Part shown: one piece after another, positions 46,289-57,187 of the stretch
How positions within the stretch are numbered: the stretch's first letter is position 1
Layout: the number at the start of each line of letters is the position of its first letter
Source of the DNA: Deinococcus piscis
Lineage (GTDB): Bacteria > Deinococcota > Deinococci > Deinococcales > Deinococcaceae
Reading direction: 5' to 3'
DNA: 60,331 nucleotides
Assembly: GCF_014653275.1 (NCBI RefSeq)
Contig: NZ_BNAL01000018.1
Coordinates: forward strand, 1-60,331
Translations under genes and position numbers: made by a program
Notes under the pieces: model-generated
What the model was told of the DNA's origin: nothing
Databases searched by the model: none
The model's input: only the letters and a program-made list of their open reading frames with translations

Positions 46289-46696
46289 TCAGTTCATCAG
46301 GCGCACGCTGCCGGTCACCAGTTGAAACTCTGGAATGGCCACCTGCCGCTGCTCGCCCCAGGCATTTTCCAGCGTGTAGTACCCGGACATCCACGCGGGC
46401 GCACCCGATACAGTCACGAACGAATCGTAGACAAACACGGTGCCGGGGGTCAGCAGGGGTTGCTGCCCCACCACGCCTTCTCCTTCGACTTCGGTGCGCT
46501 GGCCCTGCGCGTCCACGACCAGCCAAAAGCGCCGCAGCAGCTTCCAGGTCTGGTCGTCTTCGTTGTCCAGCCGCACAACATAAGCGAACGTCTGCGCCTC
46601 AGGGCGGCTGAACTGCGGCAAATGATGGGCTTCGACACTGATTTTGACCCGCACCGGCAACGGAGAGAAGGCGGATGATTCGGCGGCAGTTGGCAT
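46289..46696 (-). CDS. apaG: ApaG-family protein
   Basis: A 135-residue single-domain protein of the ApaG (DUF525) family, with a fibronectin-like beta fold that occurs alone in bacteria and in F-box proteins. The hallmark is YVVRLDNEDDQTWKLLRRFW, then GEGVVGQQPLLTPGTVFVYD and the C-terminal GYYTLENAWGEQ. Its role is linked to Co2+/Mg2+ resistance in enterobacteria but is not established generally. The ATG lies nine bases from TAGGGT. It is divergent from the M42 peptidase with a 41-base gap. Confidence 0.9.
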   Translation of the reverse strand: MPTAAESSAFSPLPVRVKISVEAHHLPQFSRPEAQTFAYVVRLDNEDDQTWKLLRRFWLVVDAQGQRTEVEGEGVVGQQPLLTPGTVFVYDSFVTVSGAPAWMSGYYTLENAWGEQRQVAIPEFQLVTGSVRLMN

Positions 46697-46737
46697 TTGA
46701 TTTCCACCCTAACGGGCGGGCGGCTTAGACTGGGGGC

Positions 46738-47808
46738 ATGTCCCTTAAAGAAACGGTTATCAAACGTCAGGACTTCCTCTTTGAGCTGCTGCGCGCTGCC
46801 GGTCCCAGCGGGTACGAGCGCCGCGCCGCCGATGTCTGGAAAAAAGAAGCCGCCACTTTCGCCCGCGTGAGTGAGGACCACTACGGCAACGTGTATGCCG
46901 AAATCGGCCCCGAGGACGCGCCCGCCGTGGTACTGATGGGCCACCTGGACGAAATCGGCCTGATCGTGTCGCATATCAGCGACCAGGGCTTCATCTATTT
47001 CTTGCCCGTCGGCGGCTGGGACCCGCAGGTGTTGGTGGGCCAGCGCATTCGCCTGATGGCCCCCGGCGGCGACATCGTGGGCGTCATCGGCAAAAAGGCC
47101 ATCCACGTGATGACACCCGAAGACCGTGAAAAAGCCAGCAAGCTTGAAGATCTGTGGATTGATATCGGCCTAGATGCTGACGACACCCGCGCCGCCGTGC
47201 CGGTGGGCACCTACGGTGTGATTGAGCAGGGTCCGCTGGTGGTGGGTGAGCGCATCGTGGCGCGGGCACTGGACAACCGCGCTGGCTCGTTCGCCGTGCT
47301 CGAAGCGCTGCGCCAGGTGCATGAAGGTGGCCGCCAGCTGAAACACCGCGTGATTGCCATCGGCAACAGCCAGGAAGAAATCGGTACGTTTGGGGCCATC
47401 ATCAGCGCCTTCAAGACCCGCCCGGTGGCTGGCGTGGCGGTGGACGTGACCCACGAAACCACCCAGATTGGCGTGGAACCCAAGAAGTACGGCCTGAGCC
47501 CCTTCGGCTCCGGTGCCAGCCTGGCGGTTGGCCCGATGAGCAGCCCGGTGGTGAACCGTCAGCTGATGGACGCCGCAGGCAAAAAAGGCATTCCCTACAC
47601 CCTGAGCGCCACTGGCCGCTACACCTTCACCGACGGCGACGCTCTGACCCTCAGCCGGGAAGGCGTACCCAGCGCCGTGCTGAGCATTCCCAACCGCTAC
47701 ATGCACTCGCCCAGCGAAATGATTGACGCCCGCGACCTTCAGGCCGTGATTGACCTGCTGGCCGCCTGGGTCGAGGGCCTGGAAGAAGGCAGCGACTACC
47801 AGCGCTGA
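46738..47808 (+). CDS. M42-family aminopeptidase
   Basis: A 356-residue zinc aminopeptidase of the M42 (endoglucanase/glutamyl aminopeptidase) family, usually a dodecameric shell. Metal-binding blocks are MGHLDEIGLIVSHI, ALDNRAGSFAVLEAL, GNSQEEIGTFGAII, VDVTHETTQIG and RYMHSPSEMIDARD. TAGACT (46726-46731) lies six bases before the ATG, so it is leaderless. A good terminator follows at 47827. It probably trims peptides in the cytoplasm. Confidence 0.95.
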   Translation: MSLKETVIKRQDFLFELLRAAGPSGYERRAADVWKKEAATFARVSEDHYGNVYAEIGPEDAPAVVLMGHLDEIGLIVSHISDQGFIYFLPVGGWDPQVLVGQRIRLMAPGGDIVGVIGKKAIHVMTPEDREKASKLEDLWIDIGLDADDTRAAVPVGTYGVIEQGPLVVGERIVARALDNRAGSFAVLEALRQVHEGGRQLKHRVIAIGNSQEEIGTFGAIISAFKTRPVAGVAVDVTHETTQIGVEPKKYGLSPFGSGASLAVGPMSSPVVNRQLMDAAGKKGIPYTLSATGRYTFTDGDALTLSREGVPSAVLSIPNRYMHSPSEMIDARDLQAVIDLLAAWVEGLEEGSDYQR

Positions 47809-47826
47809 GCTGCGCCAGCAAAGGAG

Positions 47827-47857
47827 GCCCGGTGCGTTGGTACGCCGGGCTTTTTTT
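47827..47857 (+). terminator. Terminator after the M42 aminopeptidase
   Basis: GCCCGG (47827-47832) pairs with CCGGGC (47845-47850) around a 12-base loop, then seven T. Confidence 0.85.
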
Positions 47858-48688
47858 CTAGTCTGCTCCGCCCAGCCCTGCCAGCAGCGGCCACAGCGCG
47901 TCTGCCAACCGCAGGACATCACGGTTTTCGGGATGCTCGCGGGGGTCTTCACCGTCCATGCTGAGGCAGGCCACCGCCAGCGGGCGCGGGGTTAGCAGCC
48001 AGCCGGCGTCGTGGTGGACGCCTTGCAGCTCGCCGCTCTTGCTCAGCACCCGGTACAGCGGTTCACCGTCCGGGCCGCACGGCACCCGCCGCCCTATCAG
48101 GTCGCGCAGCTGCTGGCGGCCCAAGATGTCCAGTGCAAGGGCCGTGTGCGCCGGGTCCAGATACTCGCCGCGCCGTAGTCCCTGGAAGAGCCGCAGCACG
48201 TCGCGGGGCGTGGTCTGGTTGCGCTCACCGCGCCGCTGGGCGGCGTTTTGCCGCTCCGGGGGTTGCTGCAACTTGCCCACCAAGCGGGTGTGGGTCAGGC
48301 CCAGGCCGGGCAGCGCCGCCTGCACCTCTTCCAAGCCCAAGCGCTCTATCACCAGGTTGGTGGCGGTGTTGTCGCTCACCACGATCATCAGCGTGAGCAG
48401 GTCGCGCCAGGTCAGCGCCAGGCCAGCGTCCAGCTCGTGCAGGACTCCGGCCCCGGGGACACGCTCGGCGGCAGGGAGGGGCAGGCGCTCGGTCAAGGCC
48501 GGGTCTGCGCGCTGCGCGGCCCGCAAGCCCAGCACCAGCAGCGGCAGCTTGATGAGGCTGGCCGCCGGAAATACCCCGTCCGCGTTCAGGCTGCACAGGT
48601 CCCGGCCTGCTTCATCCTGAATCAGCAGGCCCACCGTGCCGCCAAAGCCACTGGCCCGCAGCCGCTGCCCAAACCCCTTGGCATTCAT
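47858..48688 (-). CDS. Class A beta-lactamase-like serine hydrolase, no signal peptide
   Basis: A 276-residue protein of the serine beta-lactamase/penicillin-binding family. The active-site S-x-x-K is in [13 protein letters not shown], the S-D-N motif in [12 protein letters not shown], and the K-S-G triad in [15 protein letters not shown]. The omega-loop segment [16 protein letters not shown] lacks the classical E-x-x-L-N. There is no signal peptide, so it should be cytosolic. Its ATG overlaps the NUDIX gene stop by 4 bases, so it may act on the same class of substrate or serve detoxification. Confidence 0.82.
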   Translation of the reverse strand: MNAKGFGQRLRASGFGGTVGLLIQDEAGRDLCSLNADGVFPAASLIKLPLLVLGLRAAQRADPALTERLPLPAAERVPGAGVLHELDAGLALTWRDLLTLMIVVSDNTATNLVIERLGLEEVQAALPGLGLTHTRLVGKLQQPPERQNAAQRRGERNQTTPRDVLRLFQGLRRGEYLDPAHTALALDILGRQQLRDLIGRRVPCGPDGEPLYRVLSKSGELQGVHHDAGWLLTPRPLAVACLSMDGEDPREHPENRDVLRLADALWPLLAGLGGAD

Positions 48689-49221
48689 CGCAGCCGCTCC
48701 GCGCACAGGCGGACCAGCTCACGCAGGTCTCCTTTGGCCGGGTCGCCCGCATCTATCCGGGCCAGCAGCTCGGCGGGGGTCAGCCACTCGGCTCCGCTAA
48801 AGTCGGCAGGGTTGTAGGGCGGGGCCACATCACTGCGAATCACATACACCCGCATAAAGCAGCTGAGTGAAGTCTTCAGCGGCGAAAAATAGGCCACCTC
48901 GCGCCAGTCCAGCCCGTCCAGATTCCAGTTCAGCTCCTCCTGCGTCTCGCGGCAAAAGGCAGCTTCATAGCTCTCGCCCGCGTCCACATGGCCGCCCACA
49001 CTCATGTCTAGGCAGCCAGGAAACACCCGCTTGGTCAGGGTGCGGCGCGGAATCCACAGCTCCCCGGCTGAATTCACCACGAAGGCATTGACCACCCGCA
49101 CAAAGCGGCCCGGCTGCGGCGCATTCCAGTGGTCCTGGCGCTCCACGCGGCCCACCACCTGGTCCTGCCCATCAACCTCATCCAGCCACTCTATTTCTGA
49201 GCCGTCTTTTGTGGGGAACAT
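48685..49221 (-). CDS. NUDIX hydrolase
   Basis: A 178-residue hydrolase. The NUDIX box reads [20 protein letters not shown] followed by EL, matching G-x5-E-x7-R-E-U-x-E-E. The N-terminal block ([20 protein letters not shown], then [12 protein letters not shown]) and the C-terminal half resemble isopentenyl-diphosphate isomerase-like NUDIX proteins of Deinococcus in outline. TAAACT lies six bases before the ATG, so it is leaderless. It is coupled to a serine hydrolase by a 4-base overlap. It may clean up oxidised nucleotides or another pyrophosphate. Confidence 0.9.
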   Translation of the reverse strand: MFPTKDGSEIEWLDEVDGQDQVVGRVERQDHWNAPQPGRFVRVVNAFVVNSAGELWIPRRTLTKRVFPGCLDMSVGGHVDAGESYEAAFCRETQEELNWNLDGLDWREVAYFSPLKTSLSCFMRVYVIRSDVAPPYNPADFSGAEWLTPAELLARIDAGDPAKGDLRELVRLCAERLR

Positions 49222-49225
49222 CGTT

Positions 49226-49702
49226 CTAGTTTAGGGGAGGCTCCGCCACGTCCAGCCGCATTAGCACGCTGACTTCCTGAAAACCAGCCCGGCGGTACAG
49301 CTCGCGGGCGCGCCCGTTGTGACCGAACACATGCAGCCCGATGTGCCCCACACCCTGCGCCTGAGCCAGGGCCTGAAGGGCGGCCAGCGCCTCACGGCCA
49401 TAGCCCTGCCCCTGAACTTGCGGGGAAATAGAAAAGTCGTAGATGAACCACTCGCCTTCGCGCTCGGCGTACCACAGCACCCCAGCACGCTGCCCCGCCC
49501 CATCCAGAATAGTGTTGACAGAGTGACCCGGTGTCTGAGGGCCTCGCGGTAGCAGCTGAGCGTACTCGGCGGCGGCGCGTTCGTCTGCACCCTCCGCCGG
49601 CCAGCGCCCCGCCCGCACGTTCTCGGTGGCGTACTCGCGGGCGCCCGCTTCAGCGTAGGCGGCGAATTCCTCAGTAGTCATGGGGCGCAGGGTGACAGGC
49701 AT
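49226..49702 (-). CDS. GNAT-family N-acetyltransferase
   Basis: A 158-residue GNAT protein. The acetyl-CoA loop is SPQVQGQGYGREALAALQAL, followed by LHVFGHNGRARELYRRAGF, the family's C-terminal arrangement. Its stop lies inside the -10 region of the NUDIX gene. The ATG is preceded by AGGAG about 10 bases upstream, with a CTCCC in between. It is the third ordinary GNAT gene in the window and lies alone, just after the molybdopterin oxidoreductase. Substrate unknown. Confidence 0.85.
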   Translation of the reverse strand: MPVTLRPMTTEEFAAYAEAGAREYATENVRAGRWPAEGADERAAAEYAQLLPRGPQTPGHSVNTILDGAGQRAGVLWYAEREGEWFIYDFSISPQVQGQGYGREALAALQALAQAQGVGHIGLHVFGHNGRARELYRRAGFQEVSVLMRLDVAEPPLN

Positions 49703-49730
49703 GGGAGTATCTCCTGGTTGAGAGCAGCGG

Positions 49731-51782
<2,052 letters not shown>

Positions 51783-51838
51783 AGCAAGGATTCTAGCGAC
51801 TGGGGCGCTTTGCACCTGGGCTTTATTACACTGGAACT

Positions 51839-52309
51839 ATGGCCTACTGGCTGCTGAAATCCGAACCCGATGTCTTCAGTTTCGCGGACCTACAAGCGGC
51901 AGGCCGTGAACCCTGGAATGGCATCCGCAATTATCAGGCGCGCAATTTCCTGCGGCAGATGTGTCCCGGCGACCTGGGCCTGTTCTACCACTCCAACACC
52001 CAGCCGCCGCACATTGCCGGGGTGCTGCGGGTCGTGAGCGAACCGTATCCCGACGACCTGCAATTTGTCGCCGCCAGCGACTATTACGACCCCCGCTCCA
52101 GCACCGAGGCCCCCCGCTGGAGCATGGTGGACGTGGAGCCGGTGGCTGCTTTCGCCCTGCCCGTGACCCTGGACGACCTGCGCGCCCTGCCGGAGTGGGC
52201 CGAGTCGCCGCTGGTGCGCCGGGGCAACCGCCTGAGCGTGATGCCGGTCAGCGAGGCAGAGTTCCGAGCGGCACTGCGGGCGGGCCAGCCCGCGCAGTCC
52301 GTTGATTGA
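51839..52309 (+). CDS. EVE-domain protein
   Basis: A 156-residue protein made of one EVE domain. The N-terminus AYWLLKSEPDVFSFADLQAA and the block WNGIRNYQARNFLRQMCPGD are the hallmark of the family (related to PUA-like RNA- and modified-DNA-binding folds), as is YDPRSSTEAPRWSMVDVEPV. Such proteins recognise modified cytosines or RNA in some systems. TACACT (51827-51832) lies six bases before the ATG. It is divergent from the oxidoreductase and is not part of a recognisable restriction system. Confidence 0.93.
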   Translation: MAYWLLKSEPDVFSFADLQAAGREPWNGIRNYQARNFLRQMCPGDLGLFYHSNTQPPHIAGVLRVVSEPYPDDLQFVAASDYYDPRSSTEAPRWSMVDVEPVAAFALPVTLDDLRALPEWAESPLVRRGNRLSVMPVSEAEFRAALRAGQPAQSVD

Positions 52310-52369
52310 CCGGCTTCCAGTGTCACAGTGAAGCAACCTTCACAGAATCATCATCTTTAGAGAGTCATA

Positions 52370-52480
52370 ATGTTCGGGATGGAATTTCTGCTTGTTGGTC
52401 TGCTTACCGTGGCATTTTTGGTGGTCGCGGCTCTCCGCCCTTTCACGGGCGCCGAGCCCACCTGCAACTCAGCGGAATAA
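52370..52480 (+). CDS. Small single-span membrane protein (36 residues), hypothetical
   Basis: A 37-codon frame with one hydrophobic helix (MEFLLVGLLTVAFLVVAALR in positions 4-23) and a short tail GAEPTCNSAE. It ends 35 bases before a strong terminator (52515-52539), which suggests that it is a real transcription unit. Start: ATG at 52370; an ATG at 52379 is the alternative, five bases after TAATGT. No known family is recognised. A similar length and layout is seen in the small ORF at 27527-27637. Confidence 0.5.
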   Translation: MFGMEFLLVGLLTVAFLVVAALRPFTGAEPTCNSAE

Positions 52481-52514
52481 CCAATACCCCTGGCCGACTG
52501 CTGGCCTGAAGCTG

Positions 52515-52539
52515 ACCCACCCGCCGCGGTGGGTTTTTT
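52515..52539 (+). terminator. Rho-independent terminator after the small ORF
   Basis: ACCCACC (52515-52521) pairs with GGTGGGT (52528-52534) around CGCCGC, followed by a T-run to 52539. Confidence 0.8.
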
Positions 52540-52561
52540 GCTGGGGACGGCAGACGGCGCT

Positions 52562-53425
52562 CTAACGACCAAAGCGGCGGCTGCGGCCCTGGAAGTCGCG
52601 CAGCGCCCGCAGGAAATCTACCCGCCGGAAGCCCGGCCAGTACACGTCGCAGAAGTAGTACTCGGAGTACACGCTCTGCCACAGCATGAAGCCTGAGAGC
52701 CGCACCTCGCCGCTGGTGCGGATGATGAAGTCCGGGTCGGGAATGCCCGCCGTGTACAGGTGACGGCTGATATCAGCAGAGTGCAGACTGGCGGCCACCT
52801 CGTCTACTGTCTTGCCATCTGCGGCCTGCTCACGCAAGTGGCACTTCACCGCGTTCACAATCTCCTCGCGCCCGCCGTAGCCCACCGCGATATTCAGCCG
52901 CATGCCGTCATGGTGAGCGGTGCTCTCTTCGAGATTCTTCAGTGCACGCAGCACATCGGGCGGGAACGAGTCGTGCTGTCCAATCACTTGCACCTTGACC
53001 CGGTTCCCGTGAATACGCGGGTCAACAGCCAATTGCGTGGCTTCCCGGCGCAGCAAGCCCAGGATATGCCCCAGCTCATCCGGGTCGCGGCCTGCATTGT
53101 CGGTGCTGAGCACCCAGATGGTGACGGCAGGAATGCCCAGCTCCAGGCACCATTCCAGCACTTCGTGGGCCTTGTCCGCACCGATGGAATGGCCCATCTC
53201 ACGCTGCAACCCGGCAGCCTTGGCAAAGCGGCGGTTGCCGTCCAGAATCAGGCCCAGGTGCTGCGGCACTGCGCCGTGCGCCCGTACCTGCGCGGCCAGG
53301 CGCGCCTCATAGCCGCTCAGCAGAGCGCCGCGCACCGAGTCCTTGACCTGTTGGCCGGTCCTCAGCCAGCGGGCCGCCACCTGCGTCTTGGAGCTCTGTG
53401 CGGCAGCGGGGTCATTCGGAGTCAC
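52562..53425 (-). CDS. uppS: Isoprenyl transferase (cis-prenyl, UppS-like)
   Basis: A 287-residue cis-prenyltransferase that makes undecaprenyl or a similar polyprenyl diphosphate for cell wall synthesis. The active-site Asp motif is HLGLILDGNRRFAKAAGL, followed by KAHEVLEWCLELGI; the R-x-x-x-R-x-S region is DFIIRTSGEVRLSGFMLWQS and SEYYFCDVYWPGF. In most bacteria the first motif is DGNGRWA, so DGNRRF is unusual and closer to archaeal and eukaryotic forms. The N-terminal extension of about 50 residues is also long. The start is a GTG seven bases after TAAACT. Divergent from pnp. Confidence 0.93.
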   Translation of the reverse strand: MTPNDPAAAQSSKTQVAARWLRTGQQVKDSVRGALLSGYEARLAAQVRAHGAVPQHLGLILDGNRRFAKAAGLQREMGHSIGADKAHEVLEWCLELGIPAVTIWVLSTDNAGRDPDELGHILGLLRREATQLAVDPRIHGNRVKVQVIGQHDSFPPDVLRALKNLEESTAHHDGMRLNIAVGYGGREEIVNAVKCHLREQAADGKTVDEVAASLHSADISRHLYTAGIPDPDFIIRTSGEVRLSGFMLWQSVYSEYYFCDVYWPGFRRVDFLRALRDFQGRSRRFGR

Positions 53426-53466
53426 GTTCCGCAGTTTAGCAGCGCCCTGCGGGCTACACTGCGGGA

Positions 53467-55851
53467 ATGTTAGGAAAGACTTACAAGACGGTGCTGGGCG
53501 GCCGTGAACTGACCCTCGAAACGGGACGGCTGGCCAAGCTGGCGAGCGGCTCGGTCACGCTGCGCTACGGCGACACCCTGCTGCTGGTCACCGCCCAGGC
53601 CCGGCAGGAAAAAAGCACCCTGGATTTCCTGCCACTCACGGTGGAATTTGAAGAGAAACACTACGCCGTAGGCAAAATCCCTGGCTCCTTTCAGCGCCGC
53701 GAAGGCCGCCCCGGAGAGCGGGCCATCCTGAGTGCGCGCATCACAGACCGGCAGATTCGCCCGCTGTTTCCTAAGGGCTACCGGCACGAAACCCAGGTCA
53801 TCATCACGGTGCTGAGCGCCGACCAGCAAAATGCCCCCGACGTGCTGGGACCTATCGGTGCTGCCGCCGCGCTGAGCATCTCCGATATTCCCTGGAACGG
53901 CCCCACCGCCTGCGTGCGGGTAGGCCGGGTCAACGGCGAGTTCGTTATCAACCCGACGAGCGCGCAGCTGACCACCTCGGACCTGGACCTGGTCGTGGCT
54001 GGCACCCGCGACGCTGTGATGATGGTCGAAGCCGGCGCGCAGATCGTGGCCGAAGACGAACTGGTGGACGCCATCGAGTTCGCGCACGCCGAGATGCAGG
54101 GTGTGATTGACCTGATCGAAACCATGCGCGCCGAGTTGGGCCAGGAGAAGTTCAACTACCTCGCCGACGGCGAACTGGCCCCCGACCTGGTGCCGGAGCT
54201 GGCCGAAGCTGCCCGCGCCGGTGGTCTGCGCGACGCCCTGCTGACCATGCGTAAGCAGGACCGCAGCACCAACCTGAAGGCCCTGCGTGACCGCCTGATT
54301 GCGGACCGCATCCCCGAAGGCGAAGTGGACGGTGCCGCCGCCCGCATTGAAGAACTCAAGGCCGCTTTTTCCAAGGTAGAGAAGCAGGAGCTGCGCCGCC
54401 TGATTCTGGAAGAAGACCTGCGGGCCGATGGCCGCGATACTCGCACCGTGCGGCCCATCTGGATCGAGACACGGCCCCTGCCCTGTGCCCACGGCAGCGC
54501 CATCTTTACCCGCGGCGAAACGCAAGTGCTGGGCGTGACCACGCTGGGCACCGAGCGCGACGAAATCCTGATTGACGACCTCACCGAAGCCACCGGCGAT
54601 AAATTCTTGCTGCATTACAACTTCCCGCCCTACTCCACCGGCGAAGTCAAGCGCATGGGCGCGCAGTCTCGCCGCGAAGTGGGCCACGGCAACCTCGCCA
54701 AGCGCGCACTCAGCGCTGTGCTGCCCTCCTTTGAAGAGTTCCCGTATGTCATCCGCGTGGTGGGCGAAGTGTTGGAATCCAACGGCTCCAGCTCAATGGC
54801 AACCGTGTGCAGCGGGGCGCTCTCGCTGATGGACGCGGGCGTGCCCATCAAGGCCCCCGTGGCTGGCGTAGCAATGGGCCTGGTGATGGAAGAGGGCCGC
54901 TACCGCATCCTGACTGACATCCTGGGCCTGGAAGACGCACTGGGCGATATGGACTTCAAGGTCTGCGGCACCGCCGAGGGCGTCACGGCGCTCCAGATGG
55001 ACATCAAGATCGGAGGCATCACGCCGGCGATCATGCGCGAGGCACTCACGCAGGCCAAAGAAGCCCGGCTGCACATCCTGGCCAAGATGGCCGAAGTGTT
55101 GCCCGCCCCCCGCGCCGAGCTGTCACCGACTGCGCCGCGCATCATCTCCATGCGGATTGACCCGGAACTGATTGGCAAAGTGATCGGCCCCGGCGGCAAG
55201 CAGGTGCGTGAACTCGAAGCGATGGGCGCGCAAGTGACCATCGAGGAAGACGGCCTGGTGCGGATTTTCAGCGCCAGCGGCGCGGCGGCCCAGGCGGTGC
55301 AGGAGCGCATCATCGCCGTCACCTACCAGCCCAAGGTGGGCGACGAGTTCGAGGGCACCGTGGTCAAAATCGCGCCGTTCGGGGCCTTTATCAACCTGTT
55401 CCCTGGACAAGACGGCATGTTACACATCTCGCAGATGAGCGAAGCGCGCATCGAAATGGTCGAGGAAGCCATGCTGATGGGCGACAAAGTGCGCGTCAAG
55501 ATCGTGAACATTGATGACCGGGGCAAAATTGACCTGATTCGCCCGGAGCTGGAAGGCAAGGTGCCTCCCCGTGAACCCCGCGCCCCGCGTGAGCGCGGTG
55601 GGCGTGACGGCGGACGGGGCGAGCGTGGTCCCCGCCGTGAACGCAGTGACCGTCCCCAGGGTGAGCGCCCTACAGGTCAGGCACAAGGTGCAGCCAGCGA
55701 GCGCCCGCGTGGCGAGTGGGGCAGCAGCTCAGCAGCCGAAGCCGCTCTGCGGGACGCGGCCCAAGCACCACAGCCTGCTGTTTCAGCGGAGACAGAACTT
55801 AGCCGCCTGACCTTTGGCGCAGACAGCAAGCATCCCAGCAGCGAAAGCTGA
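53467..55851 (+). CDS. pnp: Polyribonucleotide nucleotidyltransferase (PNPase)
   Basis: A 794-residue phosphorolytic 3'-exoribonuclease. Two RNase PH domains (beginning [17 protein letters not shown]; the second carries [20 protein letters not shown]) flank a helical linker. The KH domain is [19 protein letters not shown] and the S1 domain [20 protein letters not shown]. The C-terminal 90 residues are an Arg/Gly/Pro-rich tail ([20 protein letters not shown]), longer than usual. TACACT (53455-53460) lies six bases before the ATG. A terminator follows at 55880. It takes part in mRNA decay and quality control. Confidence 0.97.
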   Translation: MLGKTYKTVLGGRELTLETGRLAKLASGSVTLRYGDTLLLVTAQARQEKSTLDFLPLTVEFEEKHYAVGKIPGSFQRREGRPGERAILSARITDRQIRPLFPKGYRHETQVIITVLSADQQNAPDVLGPIGAAAALSISDIPWNGPTACVRVGRVNGEFVINPTSAQLTTSDLDLVVAGTRDAVMMVEAGAQIVAEDELVDAIEFAHAEMQGVIDLIETMRAELGQEKFNYLADGELAPDLVPELAEAARAGGLRDALLTMRKQDRSTNLKALRDRLIADRIPEGEVDGAAARIEELKAAFSKVEKQELRRLILEEDLRADGRDTRTVRPIWIETRPLPCAHGSAIFTRGETQVLGVTTLGTERDEILIDDLTEATGDKFLLHYNFPPYSTGEVKRMGAQSRREVGHGNLAKRALSAVLPSFEEFPYVIRVVGEVLESNGSSSMATVCSGALSLMDAGVPIKAPVAGVAMGLVMEEGRYRILTDILGLEDALGDMDFKVCGTAEGVTALQMDIKIGGITPAIMREALTQAKEARLHILAKMAEVLPAPRAELSPTAPRIISMRIDPELIGKVIGPGGKQVRELEAMGAQVTIEEDGLVRIFSASGAAAQAVQERIIAVTYQPKVGDEFEGTVVKIAPFGAFINLFPGQDGMLHISQMSEARIEMVEEAMLMGDKVRVKIVNIDDRGKIDLIRPELEGKVPPREPRAPRERGGRDGGRGERGPRRERSDRPQGERPTGQAQGAASERPRGEWGSSSAAEAALRDAAQAPQPAVSAETELSRLTFGADSKHPSSES

Positions 55852-55879
55852 TCCATCCTGACCTAGCGTTATGGACAGA

Positions 55880-55912
55880 CCGTCAGGCTTCCGCCCTAGG
55901 AAAGCCTGACGG
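55880..55912 (+). terminator. Terminator after pnp
   Basis: CCGTCAGGCTT (55880-55890) pairs with AAGCCTGACGG (55902-55912), an 11-bp stem, followed by TTCTGATTTT. Confidence 0.75.
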
Positions 55913-55983
55913 TTCTGATTTTCACGGTCCTGATTTTCTGAGTGCGGAGGAGGCCCGGCAGCACTGCGTGGGTCAGACCTGCA

Positions 55984-56238
55984 TCAATCAGGGGTATAGA
56001 CCGACAGCAGCGAGGCAGCCACAGCACCGACCAACCCCACCACAGCGGGCAGGTCGCGGCCAGCCAGGGCCGCTGCCCCGACCAGATACAGCCCGGCCAG
56101 GGTCAGCGCCAACATGGCCGCCAGCCAAATACCGGTCACGCCATGACGCGACACCTGCCGGCCCCAGCCATAGCCTGCCAATACGAGCAACCCCGCCCCC
56201 AACCAGCCCCAGGTCACTCCGTCTATTCCGCTGTCCAT
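55984..56238 (-). CDS. Small membrane protein, three predicted helices
   Basis: An 84-residue protein with three hydrophobic segments (WLGAGLLVLAGYGWG, IWLAAMLALTLAGLYLVGAA, AVVGLVGAVAASLLSVY). No family is recognised. The frame is open further upstream to 56430, but those residues are unlike the rest and would overlap the divergent gene at 56285. The ATG at 56238 has only a weak element (GATACG) upstream, so the start is uncertain. Confidence 0.55.
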   Translation of the reverse strand: MDSGIDGVTWGWLGAGLLVLAGYGWGRQVSRHGVTGIWLAAMLALTLAGLYLVGAAALAGRDLPAVVGLVGAVAASLLSVYTPD

Positions 56239-56284
56239 ATCACCGTATCCATGCTGCCCAGCATAGCGGGGTACACTGGACACC

Positions 56285-56614
56285 ATGAAACCGTCTCTGA
56301 GCGCCGCTGCGGACGCCGTACAAAGCGCGGAGCAGGCCCTCGCCGCCGGGCAGACGGGCCGGGCCAGGTCACAGCTGGACCGGGCACTGAGCGGGTTGCT
56401 GCGCCTGCAGCCCAGTGCGCCGCGTGACACGCTGCTCGCTCAAGTCCACCTGCGGCTGCACCTGCTGACTCAGCTGGACGGGCAGAGGGGGCGCAGCGAA
56501 CAGCATCTGCGCTGGGGGGTCAGCTACGCCCGCACGGCTGGCAACGGCCCGGTACGGACCCTGGCGCAGCGCCTGTGGAACGACTGGCAAGCCGCTAGAA
56601 CCTCAGGCGCATAA
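56285..56614 (+). CDS. Small helical protein, hypothetical
   Basis: A 109-residue soluble protein. It is Leu/Ala/Arg-rich with regular helical spacing (AADAVQSAEQALAAGQTGRA, LLAQVHLRLHLLTQLDGQRG), and may contain a TPR-like hairpin. TACACT (56272-56277) lies seven bases before the ATG, the pattern seen throughout this window. It is divergent from the small membrane protein at 55984-56238. Function unknown. Confidence 0.62.
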   Translation: MKPSLSAAADAVQSAEQALAAGQTGRARSQLDRALSGLLRLQPSAPRDTLLAQVHLRLHLLTQLDGQRGRSEQHLRWGVSYARTAGNGPVRTLAQRLWNDWQAARTSGA

Positions 56615-56692
56615 ACAGGCACATCAACCAAGTGGGCTCCCCCGCAGGAGAGCCGGACGGCTGGGTGGAGTATTCCCCCTTCCCTGCGCTGC

Positions 56693-57160
56693 TTACATCG
56701 GCTGCAAAGTCACCACGGTATGCCCGGCTTCCCGGTCATAGTGACACTGCGAGTACACCTGAAGCAGTGGCTTGCCCGTCAGCTGGGAACGCATCCGCAC
56801 GGGTGCGCCCAGGGTCCAGCTTTGTCCCGGCTCAGTAGAGACGCTGATGCTGTCTACCAGTTCTTCCGAGTCCAGCAGCATTTCGCTGCGGAGGCTGTCG
56901 TCCTCACCCAGCATGTTCTGGGCCACCAGAGCGCTGCGAATCTCGCCCATCTCCGGTGCTTGTGCGATCTGCTCCTGGCAATGCTCCAAGAACTGGTACT
57001 TGCTGATGCCATTGGAGTCACGGTCCGAGTACAGCGGGTTGTTGGGAATTGCCAGCCCCAGGGTCAGGTAGGCCAGCGCCGCCAGGGCCAGAGCCAGCAC
57101 GATCCAGAGCGCCATGCGCCCCGATCCCCCCGGGCTGGATTTGGTCGTGTGTTCGTTCAT
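56693..57160 (-). CDS. Membrane-anchored hypothetical protein
   Basis: A 155-residue protein. After a Ser/Gly-rich N-terminus comes one hydrophobic helix (MALWIVLALALAALAYLTLG), and the rest is an extracytoplasmic or periplasmic domain with two cysteines (EHCQEQ, QCHYD) that may pair. It has no known family signature. TATTGT lies nine bases before the ATG. It shares its direction with folK but is separated by 27 bases, so it may lie in the same message as the fol genes. Confidence 0.65.
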   Translation of the reverse strand: MNEHTTKSSPGGSGRMALWIVLALALAALAYLTLGLAIPNNPLYSDRDSNGISKYQFLEHCQEQIAQAPEMGEIRSALVAQNMLGEDDSLRSEMLLDSEELVDSISVSTEPGQSWTLGAPVRMRSQLTGKPLLQVYSQCHYDREAGHTVVTLQPM

Positions 57161-57187
57161 ATCGTTTCCACAATAGCGCGTAGGCGG

